The notes under the pieces are model-generated. The model ran no database searches. It saw only the letters and a program-made list of their open reading frames with translations, and was not told the origin of the DNA. A program made the position numbers and the translations under genes. This document shows, piece after piece, positions 34,723-42,973 of a stretch of DNA of 64,000 bases. Every line of letters begins with the position of its first letter. Position 1 is the stretch's first letter. Source of the stretch: Pedobacter frigidisoli (lineage in GTDB: Bacteria > Bacteroidota > Bacteroidia > Sphingobacteriales > Sphingobacteriaceae); contig NZ_SJSN01000007.1 in assembly GCF_004331675.1 (NCBI RefSeq), positions 1 to 64,000 of the forward strand, given 5' to 3'.

Positions 34723-36063
34723 ATGAAGAAGCTATTTACTACTTTAAGTAATATCTGGAAAATTCAAGAATTAAAAGAGCGTATCTTGTTTACGCTCTTA
34801 ATTCTTTTGGTATACCGTTTCGTTTCTCACGTGGTTTTGCCAGGTGTAGATCCAACTGCTTTAGGCACTAACGAAAAATCAGGAATCTTAGGCTTACTAG
34901 ATATGTTTGCCGGAGGTTCTTTCTCTCGTGTGTCTATCTTAGCTTTAGGGGTAATGCCTTATATCTCTGCATCAATTGTGGTGCAACTATTAGGTATTGC
35001 TGTTCCTTCTTTCCAAAAAATGCAGAAAGAGGGCGAAAGTGGTAGAAAGAAAATGAACCAGATTACGCGTTACCTAACGGTAGCGATCACAATCGTTCAA
35101 TCTGTGGGTTACGTTAAAACACAAGTTCCGCCAGAAGCTATTTTATTACCAAACACGTTATTTTTAGTGTTATCTACGTTTGTATTAACGGCAGGTACAT
35201 TATTTGTAATGTGGTTAGGTGAAAAAATTACTGATAAAGGTATTGGAAACGGTACATCACTAATCATTATGGTTGGTATTATTGCTCGTTTACCAGTTGC
35301 AATTTCTCAAGAGTTTAGTGCACGTGTTGGTTCATCGAGTGAAGGTGGAGGCCCAGTTGCATTGGTTCTGGAAATCGTTGCTTTATTTGCAGTTGTAATG
35401 TTTACCATTTTAATTGTTCAAGGTGTGCGTAAAGTGCCTGTACAATACGCAAAAAAAATTGTTGGTAATCGCCAATTCGGTGGTGTTCGTCAGTACATTC
35501 CTTTAAAGGTAAATGCTGCTGGTGTTATGCCAATTATTTTTGCACAAGCGTTGATGTTTATTCCAGGTGCTTTAACACAATTTGTTCCTTCATTACAAGG
35601 TTCATGGTTAATTCAGTTTAGCAACACAACATCTTTGGCTTATAGCTTAACATTCGCATTTTTAATTATTGCATTTACTTTCTTCTATACTGCTATAACG
35701 GTAAATCCAACTCAGATGAGTGACGATATGAAGAAAAATGGTGGTTTTATTCCAGGCGTTAAACCAGGTTTTGCAACATCTACTTTTATAGATGATGTAA
35801 TTTCAAAGATCACTTTTCCAGGTGCAGTATTTTTAGCGATCATTGCTATATTACCATCGTTAGCTGTTAAATTCGGTATTAAACAAGAATTTGCTCACTT
35901 CTTTGGTGGTACATCATTATTAATTTTAGTTGGTGTAGTTTTAGATACTTTACAACAAATTGAAAGTTATCTATTAATGCGTCACTATGATGGTTTGATG
36001 AAAACGGGTAGAGTTACTGGCAGAACAGGTGTTCCTGCGGCGAGTAGCAATGCAGCATTGTAA
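34723..36063 (+). CDS. secY: Preprotein translocase subunit SecY
   Basis: 446 residues with ten expected membrane segments. Landmarks: IPLPGVDP-like VVLPGVDPTAL near the start, GGSFSRVSILALGVMPYISASIVVQLL (plug region), EGESGRKKMNQITRYLT, GIGNGTSLIIMVGI, QYIPLKVNAAGVMPIIFA and NPTQMSDDMKKNGGFIPGVKPG. It forms the channel of the Sec translocon. Co-transcribed between rplO and map, as in many bacteria. Confidence 0.98.
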   Translation: MKKLFTTLSNIWKIQELKERILFTLLILLVYRFVSHVVLPGVDPTALGTNEKSGILGLLDMFAGGSFSRVSILALGVMPYISASIVVQLLGIAVPSFQKMQKEGESGRKKMNQITRYLTVAITIVQSVGYVKTQVPPEAILLPNTLFLVLSTFVLTAGTLFVMWLGEKITDKGIGNGTSLIIMVGIIARLPVAISQEFSARVGSSSEGGGPVALVLEIVALFAVVMFTILIVQGVRKVPVQYAKKIVGNRQFGGVRQYIPLKVNAAGVMPIIFAQALMFIPGALTQFVPSLQGSWLIQFSNTTSLAYSLTFAFLIIAFTFFYTAITVNPTQMSDDMKKNGGFIPGVKPGFATSTFIDDVISKITFPGAVFLAIIAILPSLAVKFGIKQEFAHFFGGTSLLILVGVVLDTLQQIESYLLMRHYDGLMKTGRVTGRTGVPAASSNAAL

Positions 36064-36079
36064 ATAATCAATTATAGAA

Positions 36080-36145
36080 TTTTGAATGATAGAGTGAGCG
36101 AATTACTTACAGTTATTCACTCACTCAAAATTCACTCATTCAAAA
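36080..36145. repeat. Nested inverted repeats in the secY-map spacer
   Basis: Outer arms TTTTGAATGA (36080-36089) and TCATTCAAAA (36136-36145) are perfect. Inner arms GAGTGAGCGAAT (36092-36103) and ATTCACTCACTC (36115-36126) pair with one wobble. Together they can fold almost the whole 92-nt spacer into one long hairpin. Confidence 0.8.
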
Positions 36146-36155
36146 CTAGAAATCA

Positions 36156-36941
36156 ATGTCTAAAATCTATTACAAATCTTTAGAGGAGATCGAGCTGATA
36201 AGAGAAAGTTCTATGCTTGTTTCTAAAACTTTGGCTGAAGTAGCTAAGGTGATAAAAGCAGGCATGACTACTATGCAGTTAGATAAGCTAGCTTACGAGT
36301 TTATTAGTGATCATGGAGCAATCCCAGCATTTTTAAACTATAATGGTTTTCCAAACTCTTTATGTATTTCGCCAAATGAGCAAGTTGTTCATGGTTTTCC
36401 TAGCAAATATGTTATACAAGAGGGCGACTTAATTTCAGTGGATTGTGGTGTAATTAAAAACGATTATTTTGGTGATTCTGCTTATACTTTTTCAATTGGA
36501 GAAATTGATGCAGAAAAACAAAAATTAATCGACGTTACTAAACATTGTTTGGAGTTAGGGATAGAAAAGGCTGTTGCGGGTATGCGTACTGGAGATATCG
36601 GTTTTGCCGTTCAACAATATGCAGAAGCTAACGGTTTCGGAGTAGTAAGAGAATTAGTAGGGCACGGTGTTGGTGTGAAGCTTCACGAGAAACCAGAAGT
36701 TCCAAACTATGGAAAACGCGGTTCGGGACCAAAACTTGAAGAAGGAATGGTAATTGCAATTGAGCCAATGATTAATGCAGGCGTTGCTGGCGTTAAATTT
36801 CATAACGACGGTTGGACGGTAACCAGTAAAGACAACAAACCATCAGCACATTTTGAGCACACAGTAGCAATAAAAAAGGGCAAAGCAGACGTTTTATCAA
36901 GCTTTTCTATAATAGAAGAAGTTTTACAACAAAAAAAATAA
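36156..36941 (+). CDS. map: Methionine aminopeptidase, type I
   Basis: 261 residues. Metal ligands of the pita-bread fold are visible: SVDCGVIKNDYFGDSAYTF (two Asp), GHGVGVKLHEKPEVPNYG (His), EGMVIAIEPMI (Glu) and FEHTVAI (Glu). It removes initiator Met from new proteins and is cytosolic. Placement after secY is conserved in many bacteria. A promoter-like TAATTTTG lies 19 nt after its stop, so infA may also be transcribed separately. Confidence 0.97.
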   Translation: MSKIYYKSLEEIELIRESSMLVSKTLAEVAKVIKAGMTTMQLDKLAYEFISDHGAIPAFLNYNGFPNSLCISPNEQVVHGFPSKYVIQEGDLISVDCGVIKNDYFGDSAYTFSIGEIDAEKQKLIDVTKHCLELGIEKAVAGMRTGDIGFAVQQYAEANGFGVVRELVGHGVGVKLHEKPEVPNYGKRGSGPKLEEGMVIAIEPMINAGVAGVKFHNDGWTVTSKDNKPSAHFEHTVAIKKGKADVLSSFSIIEEVLQQKK

Positions 36942-36960
36942 ATAATTAAAATTTTTTATT

Positions 36961-36968
36961 TAATTTTG
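36961..36968 (+). promoter_or_regulatory. Internal -7 promoter element before infA
   Basis: TAATTTTG fits TAnnTTTG exactly, with a 44-nt gap to the infA start. No good -33 TTG was found at about 20 nt upstream, so strength is uncertain. Confidence 0.5.
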
Positions 36969-37012
36969 CAACCCTGTTTAGAAGCAGCTAATTAAGTAAC
37001 AATCAATAAAAT

Positions 37013-37231
37013 ATGGCTAAACAAGCCTCAATTGAACAAGACGGAGTAATCAGAGAAGCATTATCAAATGCTATGTTTAGGGTAGAACTCGAGAACGGAC
37101 ATGAGATTATTGCACACATTTCAGGAAAGATGAGGATGCACTACATCAAAATTCTTCCTGGTGATAAAGTAAAACTGGAGATGTCTCCTTACGATTTAAC
37201 AAAGGGACGCATCACTTATAGATACAAATAA
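37013..37231 (+). CDS. infA: Translation initiation factor IF-1
   Basis: 72 residues, the standard length. The S1-like OB fold reads [68 protein letters not shown]-1 blocks the A site during initiation. One base separates it from rpmJ. Confidence 0.97.
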   Translation: MAKQASIEQDGVIREALSNAMFRVELENGHEIIAHISGKMRMHYIKILPGDKVKLEMSPYDLTKGRITYRYK

Positions 37232-37232
37232 A

Positions 37233-37349
37233 ATGAAAGTTAGATCATCAATTAAAAAACGTAGCGCTGATTGCAAGATTATTCGCCGTAAAGGTAAACT
37301 TTACGTTATTAACAAGAAAAATCCTAAATACAAGCAACGTCAAGGGTAA
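37233..37349 (+). CDS. rpmJ: 50S ribosomal protein L36, zinc-free form
   Basis: 38 residues: [21 protein letters not shown], then [17 protein letters not shown]. The length and frame match L36, but of the zinc ligands (three Cys and one His) only one Cys remains: Ser at 11, Asn at 27 and Tyr at 32. This is the zinc-independent type. One base after infA. Confidence 0.95.
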   Translation: MKVRSSIKKRSADCKIIRRKGKLYVINKKNPKYKQRQG

Positions 37350-37361
37350 TTAAAAAATATT

Positions 37362-37401
37362 GTAATGTGCCGCACAACGGTGGCCCGCCGTTCGGAATTA
37401 C
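37362..37401 (+). promoter_or_regulatory. Hairpin leader before rpsM
   Basis: GTAAT (37362-37366) pairs with ATTAC (37397-37401), CCG with CGG, and AACGG/CCGTT forms the tip, giving an extended GC-rich hairpin in an AT-rich spacer, 18 nt before the rpsM start. It could be a regulatory leader of the alpha operon; in E. coli S4 binds at this position. Confidence 0.45.
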
Positions 37402-37419
37402 TTAAAAACATAAATAAAT

Positions 37420-37797
37420 ATGGCAAGGATTTCAGGTATTGATTTACCAAGAAACAAAAGAGGAGAGATTGGTTTAACTTATATCTACGGTATAGGTAAA
37501 ACAACTGCACAACGTATTTTAACTACTGCAGGTATCGACTTAAACAAAAAAGTACAAGACTGGTCTGATGATGAATTGTCAGCAATCCGTACAATGATTA
37601 ATGATGAGATTAAAGTAGAAGGTGCTTTACGCTCAGAAGTTCAATTAAACATCAAACGTTTAATGGATATTGGTTGTTACCGCGGTTTACGTCACAGAAA
37701 GGGTTTGCCTTCTCGTGGTCAACGTACTAAAAACAACTCACGTACTCGTAAGGGTAAGAGAAAAACAGTTGCTAACAAGAAAAAAGCTACTAAATAA
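37420..37797 (+). CDS. rpsM: 30S ribosomal protein S13
   Basis: 125 residues. [33 protein letters not shown] (helix-two-turn-helix), [35 protein letters not shown] and a basic tail contacting P-site tRNA. It opens the alpha segment of the cluster; a hairpin lies upstream and a 137-nt spacer with a perfect inverted repeat lies downstream. Confidence 0.98.
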   Translation: MARISGIDLPRNKRGEIGLTYIYGIGKTTAQRILTTAGIDLNKKVQDWSDDELSAIRTMINDEIKVEGALRSEVQLNIKRLMDIGCYRGLRHRKGLPSRGQRTKNNSRTRKGKRKTVANKKKATK

Positions 37798-37802
37798 TAG
37801 AT

Positions 37803-37845
37803 AGATCTGAGATTTAAATATGTAAATGATTTTAATCTCAGATCT
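37803..37845. repeat. 12-bp perfect inverted repeat in the rpsM-rpsK spacer
   Basis: AGATCTGAGATT (37803-37814) pairs with AATCTCAGATCT (37834-37845) over a 19-nt loop. The rest of the spacer contains related words (AGATGCTGAG, CTCAAGTCTCATATCT). No T-tract. Confidence 0.8.
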
Positions 37846-37934
37846 GGATTAAAAAGATAAAAATTAAGATGCTGAGTGCCGAGGTAGATAAAGTTTACTA
37901 TCTCAAGTCTCATATCTAAAATCTAAAAGCAAAA

Positions 37935-38324
37935 ATGGCTAAGAGTAAAAAAGTAACCAAAAAACGTATCGTTGTTATTGAGTCTGTTGGTCAGGCGCAT
38001 GTTAATGCTACTTTCAACAACATTATCATCACTTTAACAAACAACGGCGGACAAACCATTTCATGGTCTTCAGCTGGTAAAATGGGCTTTAAAGGTTCTA
38101 AAAAGAACACACCGTATGCAGCTGGTCAAGCAGCATCAGATTGCGGTAAAGTTGCATTTGACTTAGGTTTGCGTAAAGTTGAAGTATTTGTAAAAGGTCC
38201 AGGATCAGGTCGTGAATCTGCAATCAGAACTTTACAAGTAGCAGGTATTGAAGTTTTATCTATTAAAGATATCACTCCACTTCCACACAACGGATGTCGT
38301 CCTCCGAAAAAGAGAAGAGTTTAA
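37935..38324 (+). CDS. rpsK: 30S ribosomal protein S11
   Basis: 129 residues. [12 protein letters not shown]-type segment ([20 protein letters not shown]), [22 protein letters not shown] and [44 protein letters not shown]. It lies on the platform near the E site. 61 nt before rpsD. Confidence 0.98.
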   Translation: MAKSKKVTKKRIVVIESVGQAHVNATFNNIIITLTNNGGQTISWSSAGKMGFKGSKKNTPYAAGQAASDCGKVAFDLGLRKVEVFVKGPGSGRESAIRTLQVAGIEVLSIKDITPLPHNGCRPPKKRRV

Positions 38325-38328
38325 TTAA

Positions 38329-38375
38329 TTTTAAAGCTAAGAATCTTCAGCTTCAGGTTGAATGATACTTTAAAA
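38329..38375. repeat. Inverted repeat in the rpsK-rpsD spacer
   Basis: TTTTAAAG (38329-38336) and CTTTAAAA (38368-38375) are perfect complements. The arms are AT-rich, so this could be chance. Confidence 0.45.
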
Positions 38376-38385
38376 ACAGAAAAAA

Positions 38386-38994
38386 ATGGCAAGATATACA
38401 GGCCCCAAAAGTAAAATCGCCCGTAAATTCAGAGAACCAATATTCGGTCCTGATAAGGTGTTAGACAGAAAAAATTATCCTCCTGGGCAACATGGCTCAT
38501 CAAAAAGAAGAGGTAAACAATCTGAATATGCTATCCAGTTAATGGAGAAACAAAAAGTAAAATACACTTATGGTGTGTTAGAAAAACAGTTCAGTAACTT
38601 GTTTAAAAAAGCATCTTCACGTGCAGGTATCACAGGTGATAACTTACTTCAATTGTTAGAAGCACGTTTAGATAACACGGTTTACCGTTTAGGTATCGCA
38701 ACAACTCGTTCTGGTGCACGACAGTTGGTTAGCCATAAACACGTAACGGTGAATGGTGAAGTTGTAAATATCCCTTCATATCAGTTAAAAGCTGGTGATG
38801 TAATTGCGGTTCGTGAGAAATCAAAATCTTTAGAATCAATTAGTAACTCAGTTGCAGGTAGAACTATTAATAAGTTTACTTGGTTAGAGTGGAATGCTGG
38901 TGAATTAACTGGTAAATTCTTAACCTACCCACAACGTGATGAGATTCCTGAAAACATTAAGGAAAACCTAATCATCGAGTTATACTCAAAGTAA
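38386..38994 (+). CDS. rpsD: 30S ribosomal protein S4
   Basis: 202 residues. [39 protein letters not shown], and the S4 RNA-binding domain [44 protein letters not shown]. It is an early 30S assembly protein and autoregulates the alpha operon in E. coli. The N-terminal zinc site seen in some S4 proteins is absent (no Cys cluster). Confidence 0.98.
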   Translation: MARYTGPKSKIARKFREPIFGPDKVLDRKNYPPGQHGSSKRRGKQSEYAIQLMEKQKVKYTYGVLEKQFSNLFKKASSRAGITGDNLLQLLEARLDNTVYRLGIATTRSGARQLVSHKHVTVNGEVVNIPSYQLKAGDVIAVREKSKSLESISNSVAGRTINKFTWLEWNAGELTGKFLTYPQRDEIPENIKENLIIELYSK

Positions 38995-39004
38995 TAAATG
39001 ATCT

Positions 39005-39038
39005 AGTTAATTACCTCAAAAGGGTAATTAACTTTTTT
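39005..39038 (+). terminator. Terminator-like hairpin between rpsD and rpoA
   Basis: AGTTAATTACC (39005-39015) pairs perfectly with GGTAATTAACT (39023-39033) and runs straight into a T-tract (39033-39038). The stem is AT-rich, so it may only partly terminate, acting as an attenuator within the operon. Confidence 0.6.
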
Positions 39039-39079
39039 CATATTACTATATATTCAATAACGAATTTAAAAAAATATAA

Positions 39080-40072
39080 ATGGCAATTTTAGCATTTCAG
39101 AAACCAGACAAAGTGATCATGCAGAAATCAACTGATTTCGATGGCATATTTGAATTTCGTCCTTTAGAGCCCGGTTTCGGTGTAACAATTGGTAATGCCT
39201 TAAGAAGAATATTACTTTCTTCGTTAGAAGGTTATGCTATTACTACTATTCGTTTTTCAGGCGTTTCGCATGAATTTTCTACCATGAAAGGTGTTGTAGA
39301 AGATTTAACCGATATCATTTTGAATTTGAAACAAGTACGTTTCAAAAAAACTGGTGATTCTGGTGATGCTGAAAAAGTTTTCATCATTGTTAACGGTCAA
39401 GATCAGTTCAAAGCTGGTGATATTACTAAATTCTCTAACAACTTTACAGTTTTAAACCCTGAGCATGTTATTTGCAACATGGATAAATCTGTAACTTTAG
39501 AAGTAGAATTAACGATCAATAAAGGTCGTGGTTATGTTCCTGCTGAAGAAAATAAAGTTGCTGATGCAGTTGTAGGTGTTATCGCTATCGATTCGATCTA
39601 CACGCCAATGAAAAATGTAAAATACACAATTGAAAACTTCCGTGTTGAACAAAAAACGGATTATGAGAAATTGGTATTAGATATTTCTACAGATGGTTCA
39701 ATTCATCCAGAAGAAGCATTAAAAGAAGCGGCTAAGATTCTTATCCAACACTTTATGTTATTCTCTGATGAGAACTTGGTATTAGAATCTCAGGCAAAAG
39801 AAGAAACTAAAGAAGTTGATGAGGAAATTTTACATATGCGTAAAATCCTTAAAACTGAATTGGTAGATATGGATCTTTCAGTTAGAGCATTAAACTGCTT
39901 AAAAGCTGCTGATATCCGCACTTTAGCTGATTTAGTATCTTATGACGTTGCTGATATGTTAAAATTCAGAAACTTTGGTAAAAAATCTTTAACTGAGATT
40001 CAAGAACTAGTAAAATCAAAAGGTTTATCATTTGGTATGAACCTGTCTAAATTTAAATTAGACGAAGAGTAA
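39080..40072 (+). CDS. rpoA: DNA-directed RNA polymerase subunit alpha
   Basis: 330 residues. The N-terminal dimerisation domain has [31 protein letters not shown]. The C-terminal domain (about 250-320) has [27 protein letters not shown] and [22 protein letters not shown], the DNA- and activator-binding helices. Length is standard. Preceded by a terminator-like hairpin, so its level may be set below that of the ribosomal genes. Confidence 0.98.
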   Translation: MAILAFQKPDKVIMQKSTDFDGIFEFRPLEPGFGVTIGNALRRILLSSLEGYAITTIRFSGVSHEFSTMKGVVEDLTDIILNLKQVRFKKTGDSGDAEKVFIIVNGQDQFKAGDITKFSNNFTVLNPEHVICNMDKSVTLEVELTINKGRGYVPAEENKVADAVVGVIAIDSIYTPMKNVKYTIENFRVEQKTDYEKLVLDISTDGSIHPEEALKEAAKILIQHFMLFSDENLVLESQAKEETKEVDEEILHMRKILKTELVDMDLSVRALNCLKAADIRTLADLVSYDVADMLKFRNFGKKSLTEIQELVKSKGLSFGMNLSKFKLDEE

Positions 40073-40079
40073 GATTAGC

Positions 40080-40120
40080 CGAGAGTCTTTAGTTCGAAGT
40101 CGAGAGTCTTCTTTCTAAAG
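40080..40120. repeat. Small direct and inverted repeats in the rpoA-rplQ spacer
   Basis: CGAGAGTCTT occurs at 40080-40089 and 40101-40110. CTTTAG (40087-40092) pairs with CTAAAG (40115-40120). The 135-nt spacer holds no other clear signal. Confidence 0.5.
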
Positions 40121-40207
40121 CCCTAACTAAAAATAAATATTTTTTCATGGTATATAATTCCCTCAGCTTAATTGCAAAGAGACGGTATATGCCTTATAAC
40201 ACTCGAA

Positions 40208-40732
40208 ATGAGACACGGTAAAAAACACAATCACTTAGGTAGAACTACCTCACACAGAAAAGCGATGTTGGCTAATATGGCATCATCACTTATTTTGCAC
40301 AAAAGAATTACGACAACCTTAGCTAAAGCAAAAGCTTTACGTGTATATGTTGAGCCAATTATCACTAAATCAAAAAATGATACTACTCACTCACGTCGTA
40401 CAGTATTCTCTTACTTACAAGATAAAGAAGTGGTAACAATTTTGTTCCGTGAAATTGCTGAGAAAGTTGCAACTCGCCCAGGTGGTTACACTCGTATTAT
40501 TAAGTTAAACAATCGTTTAGGTGATAATGCTGAAATGGCTTTAATTGAATTGGTAGATTTTAATACAATTTACGGTAAAGATACAGAAGTTAAAGAAGAG
40601 AAGAAAACAACTCGTCGTGGTAGAAGTAAAGCTACTGCTGCACCTAAAGTTGCTGAGGCGAAAGCTGAAGCTGCTGAAGAAGTTGCTCCTGCTGAAGAAG
40701 CTCCTGCTACTGAAGAACCAAAAGGAGAATAA
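40208..40732 (+). CDS. rplQ: 50S ribosomal protein L17 with charged tail
   Basis: 174 residues from ATG at 40208; a frame from 40172 adds 12 non-family codons. [25 protein letters not shown] is the near-universal start, and the core ends ALIELVDFN near 120. After that comes an Ala/Glu/Lys-rich low-complexity tail (about 125-174; [16 protein letters not shown] then [14 protein letters not shown]). It surrounds the tunnel exit; the tail is probably disordered. Last gene of the cluster. Confidence 0.97.
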   Translation: MRHGKKHNHLGRTTSHRKAMLANMASSLILHKRITTTLAKAKALRVYVEPIITKSKNDTTHSRRTVFSYLQDKEVVTILFREIAEKVATRPGGYTRIIKLNNRLGDNAEMALIELVDFNTIYGKDTEVKEEKKTTRRGRSKATAAPKVAEAKAEAAEEVAPAEEAPATEEPKGE

Positions 40733-40754
40733 TTTAATTCACCTCAAGATTAAG

Positions 40755-40786
40755 AAAATCCTATTCGAAAGAATGGGATTTTTTTT
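40755..40786 (+). terminator. Intrinsic terminator ending the ribosomal cluster
   Basis: AAAATCCTATTC (40755-40766) pairs with GAATGGGATTTT (40771-40782, one wobble) over a GAAA tetraloop, with the T-run to 40786. Confidence 0.92.
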
Positions 40787-40936
40787 GCACCATAATTTTT
40801 GTTTAATTTTGTTTTAGATATCGAGATTTTTCTGAAGCATTTATCTCTTTTTATCTAAAGAATTCATCATAATAAATTGCCAGGGGTTGAAATTTTTAAG
40901 CCTCATATTTCGATGTTATCATTTTATGGACAAGAC

Positions 40937-42013
40937 CTAAACCAAATTCTCTTCAATAATATCTTGCAATTCTTTTTCGTTTACCGAGATTTCATGAAGT
41001 AATTTAAATTGATTTTTAGCTCGATCTAAATTTTGTTCGGCATAACTTGTTGGATAATAAATATTTCCGTTTAAAAAATCAGTTAAGAAACGTAACGCTT
41101 GCATGTAGATAATGTATCTTCCAGAAAATAGAATCAATTCTTTCTCCAACTCGGTTAATATGCTTTTCATTTCTGATAAGTAGCCTTTAACCATGGCTTC
41201 GAAATAATGTAAGCGTATTTTAACCTTGCTTAAATCGCTTTCATTTTCTGAGAATGCACACAAATAGGTGCGCATCATATCACCCAAATCTGAAATGAAT
41301 TTACCGGGCATAATAGTGTCTAAATCAATTACACACACGCCTTGAAATGTTTTAGCATCTAACAATACATTACTGATTTTGGTATCGTGATGCATTACGC
41401 GATTTGGGAAATCAGGTCTGTGTGCAAAAGATTTATAGTAATCTAAAATATATTTGTGCCTAATGGCATCGTCTATTTCAGGTTTTGCCTTGCCTTTTAA
41501 TGCTTTAGATGTTTTGGTTAAGGCTAATGTAAACTGCTCGTATCTTAAAGCTAAATCATGAAAGCCTGGAATAGTTGGCTTCAATGCCGAGGCGTCAAAA
41601 TCATTTAATAGTCGGCTAAGTTTTCCGAACTGTTTAGCGGCTTCGTAAGCTTGTTTTTCGTTAGTTAGAACATCTAATGAAACCGTATTTGGAACAAACG
41701 GCAACATTCTCCAATGCTCATATTTAATGTATGCCATTTCATTTCCACTGACTGTAGAAATGGGCTTAATGAAAAGGTAATCGGGATATTTTTTAGCCAG
41801 ATATTTTGCAATGGCTTGAAGATTATCAGCAATTGCCTGCGGATCTTTAAAAACCGAAGTATTAATGTTCTGAAGAATATATTGAATTTTTTCAGATAAG
41901 GGCGAAAGCAAATAAGTACGGTTAATTAAACCCGTACCTATTTGTGTAATTTTAATATTTTCTTTAGTGTACCCGTATGCTTTTAAAACTTCGGAATCTA
42001 AATTTAACTCCAT
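40937..42013 (-). CDS. Phosphotransferase-family (NahK-like) sugar kinase
   Basis: 358 residues with the aminoglycoside-phosphotransferase/choline-kinase fold. IGTGLINRTYLLS near the start, the catalytic loop VMHHDTKISNVLLD (HxDxxxxN) and the metal-binding VIDLDTIMPG. The long helical C-terminus resembles N-acetylhexosamine 1-kinases. Its start overlaps the end of the nucleotidyltransferase gene by 10 bases, so the two are coupled. The likely reaction is phosphorylation of a sugar at C1, feeding the adjacent nucleotidyltransferase; the sugar is not identified. Confidence 0.75.
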   Translation of the reverse strand: MELNLDSEVLKAYGYTKENIKITQIGTGLINRTYLLSPLSEKIQYILQNINTSVFKDPQAIADNLQAIAKYLAKKYPDYLFIKPISTVSGNEMAYIKYEHWRMLPFVPNTVSLDVLTNEKQAYEAAKQFGKLSRLLNDFDASALKPTIPGFHDLALRYEQFTLALTKTSKALKGKAKPEIDDAIRHKYILDYYKSFAHRPDFPNRVMHHDTKISNVLLDAKTFQGVCVIDLDTIMPGKFISDLGDMMRTYLCAFSENESDLSKVKIRLHYFEAMVKGYLSEMKSILTELEKELILFSGRYIIYMQALRFLTDFLNGNIYYPTSYAEQNLDRAKNQFKLLHEISVNEKELQDIIEENLV

Positions 42014-42903
42014 AGTTTTTCAGGGTATGTTCCATTACTAACCAATTGGTTAATACTATCTTGAACATAAGGTTTATCTTCTTTATAGGTTACGCCGAAC
42101 CATTTATTCGATGTAGGTACCACTTTAAAACTTGCTTCTCCAGTTCTTACCAAGTTTTCTCCAATTAATGGGATGAAAAACTCCGCTTTAGGTTTATCTT
42201 TATTTGCCAAAGCGAATTCTACAAATAATTTCTCGGTAATGTTAAATACCGCAGGAGTGAAACCCCAAAAATTCATAGAAACAGGAGTATCGAAACTCAA
42301 TGGGAATTCCTCACCATCTTCTTCATAAAAGATTTTATCATCTTTTGGATAAACCTTTGTACGCTCTATAATTTCTTCTAGGTTGCCTGCTGCATCAACT
42401 TTACAAACGCCACGAGAAACAGCGCCAAATTCTGAAAGTGTTTTGCCGATTTCGTATCCTATAATAGAGAAGTTGCTGTCCGTTGCTTCATCTGTTAAGA
42501 AATCAACCATTTTTTTAAATGCATCATAACCGTAATAGTCATCAGCATTGATTACACAAAATGGCTCTTTCACTACTTTTCTTCCAGAAAGAATTGCATG
42601 GGCAGTTCCCCATGGCTTTTCGCGGTAAATCTCCTCTTCGATGCCAAATTGTTTTAAATCGAAATTTTGAAAAACATAATCTGTTTCCATTCTGCCATTT
42701 AATTTCGGTTCGAAGATAGATTTAAAATTATCTACAAATTCTTCTTTAATAATGAATACAACTTTGCCAAAGCCGGCATTAATTGCATCATATATTGAAT
42801 AATCGATTATGGTTTCTCCATTGGGTCCAAAACCATCGATTTGTTTCATGCTTCCATAACGGCTAGCCATACCAGCTGCTAATATTAATAGGGTAGGTTT
42901 CAT
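42004..42903 (-). CDS. Sugar-1-phosphate nucleotidyltransferase-like protein
   Basis: 299 residues. The N-terminal motif LLILAAGMASRYGSMKQIDGFG is the nucleotidyltransferase signature (normally GGxGTRL, here AAGMASRYG). CVINADDYYG holds the metal-binding Asp, and ERTKVYPKD and NFWGFTPAVF follow. It probably makes a nucleotide sugar from sugar-1-phosphate plus NTP. The overlapping downstream kinase supports a two-step salvage route. The substrate is unknown. Confidence 0.8.
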   Translation of the reverse strand: MKPTLLILAAGMASRYGSMKQIDGFGPNGETIIDYSIYDAINAGFGKVVFIIKEEFVDNFKSIFEPKLNGRMETDYVFQNFDLKQFGIEEEIYREKPWGTAHAILSGRKVVKEPFCVINADDYYGYDAFKKMVDFLTDEATDSNFSIIGYEIGKTLSEFGAVSRGVCKVDAAGNLEEIIERTKVYPKDDKIFYEEDGEEFPLSFDTPVSMNFWGFTPAVFNITEKLFVEFALANKDKPKAEFFIPLIGENLVRTGEASFKVVPTSNKWFGVTYKEDKPYVQDSINQLVSNGTYPEKLWS

Positions 42904-42973
42904 ATTGCGAAAATAGTGATTTGAGCGTTAATTCTTAATAGATATTTAGTACTATTGTGATTCATTATCCTAA

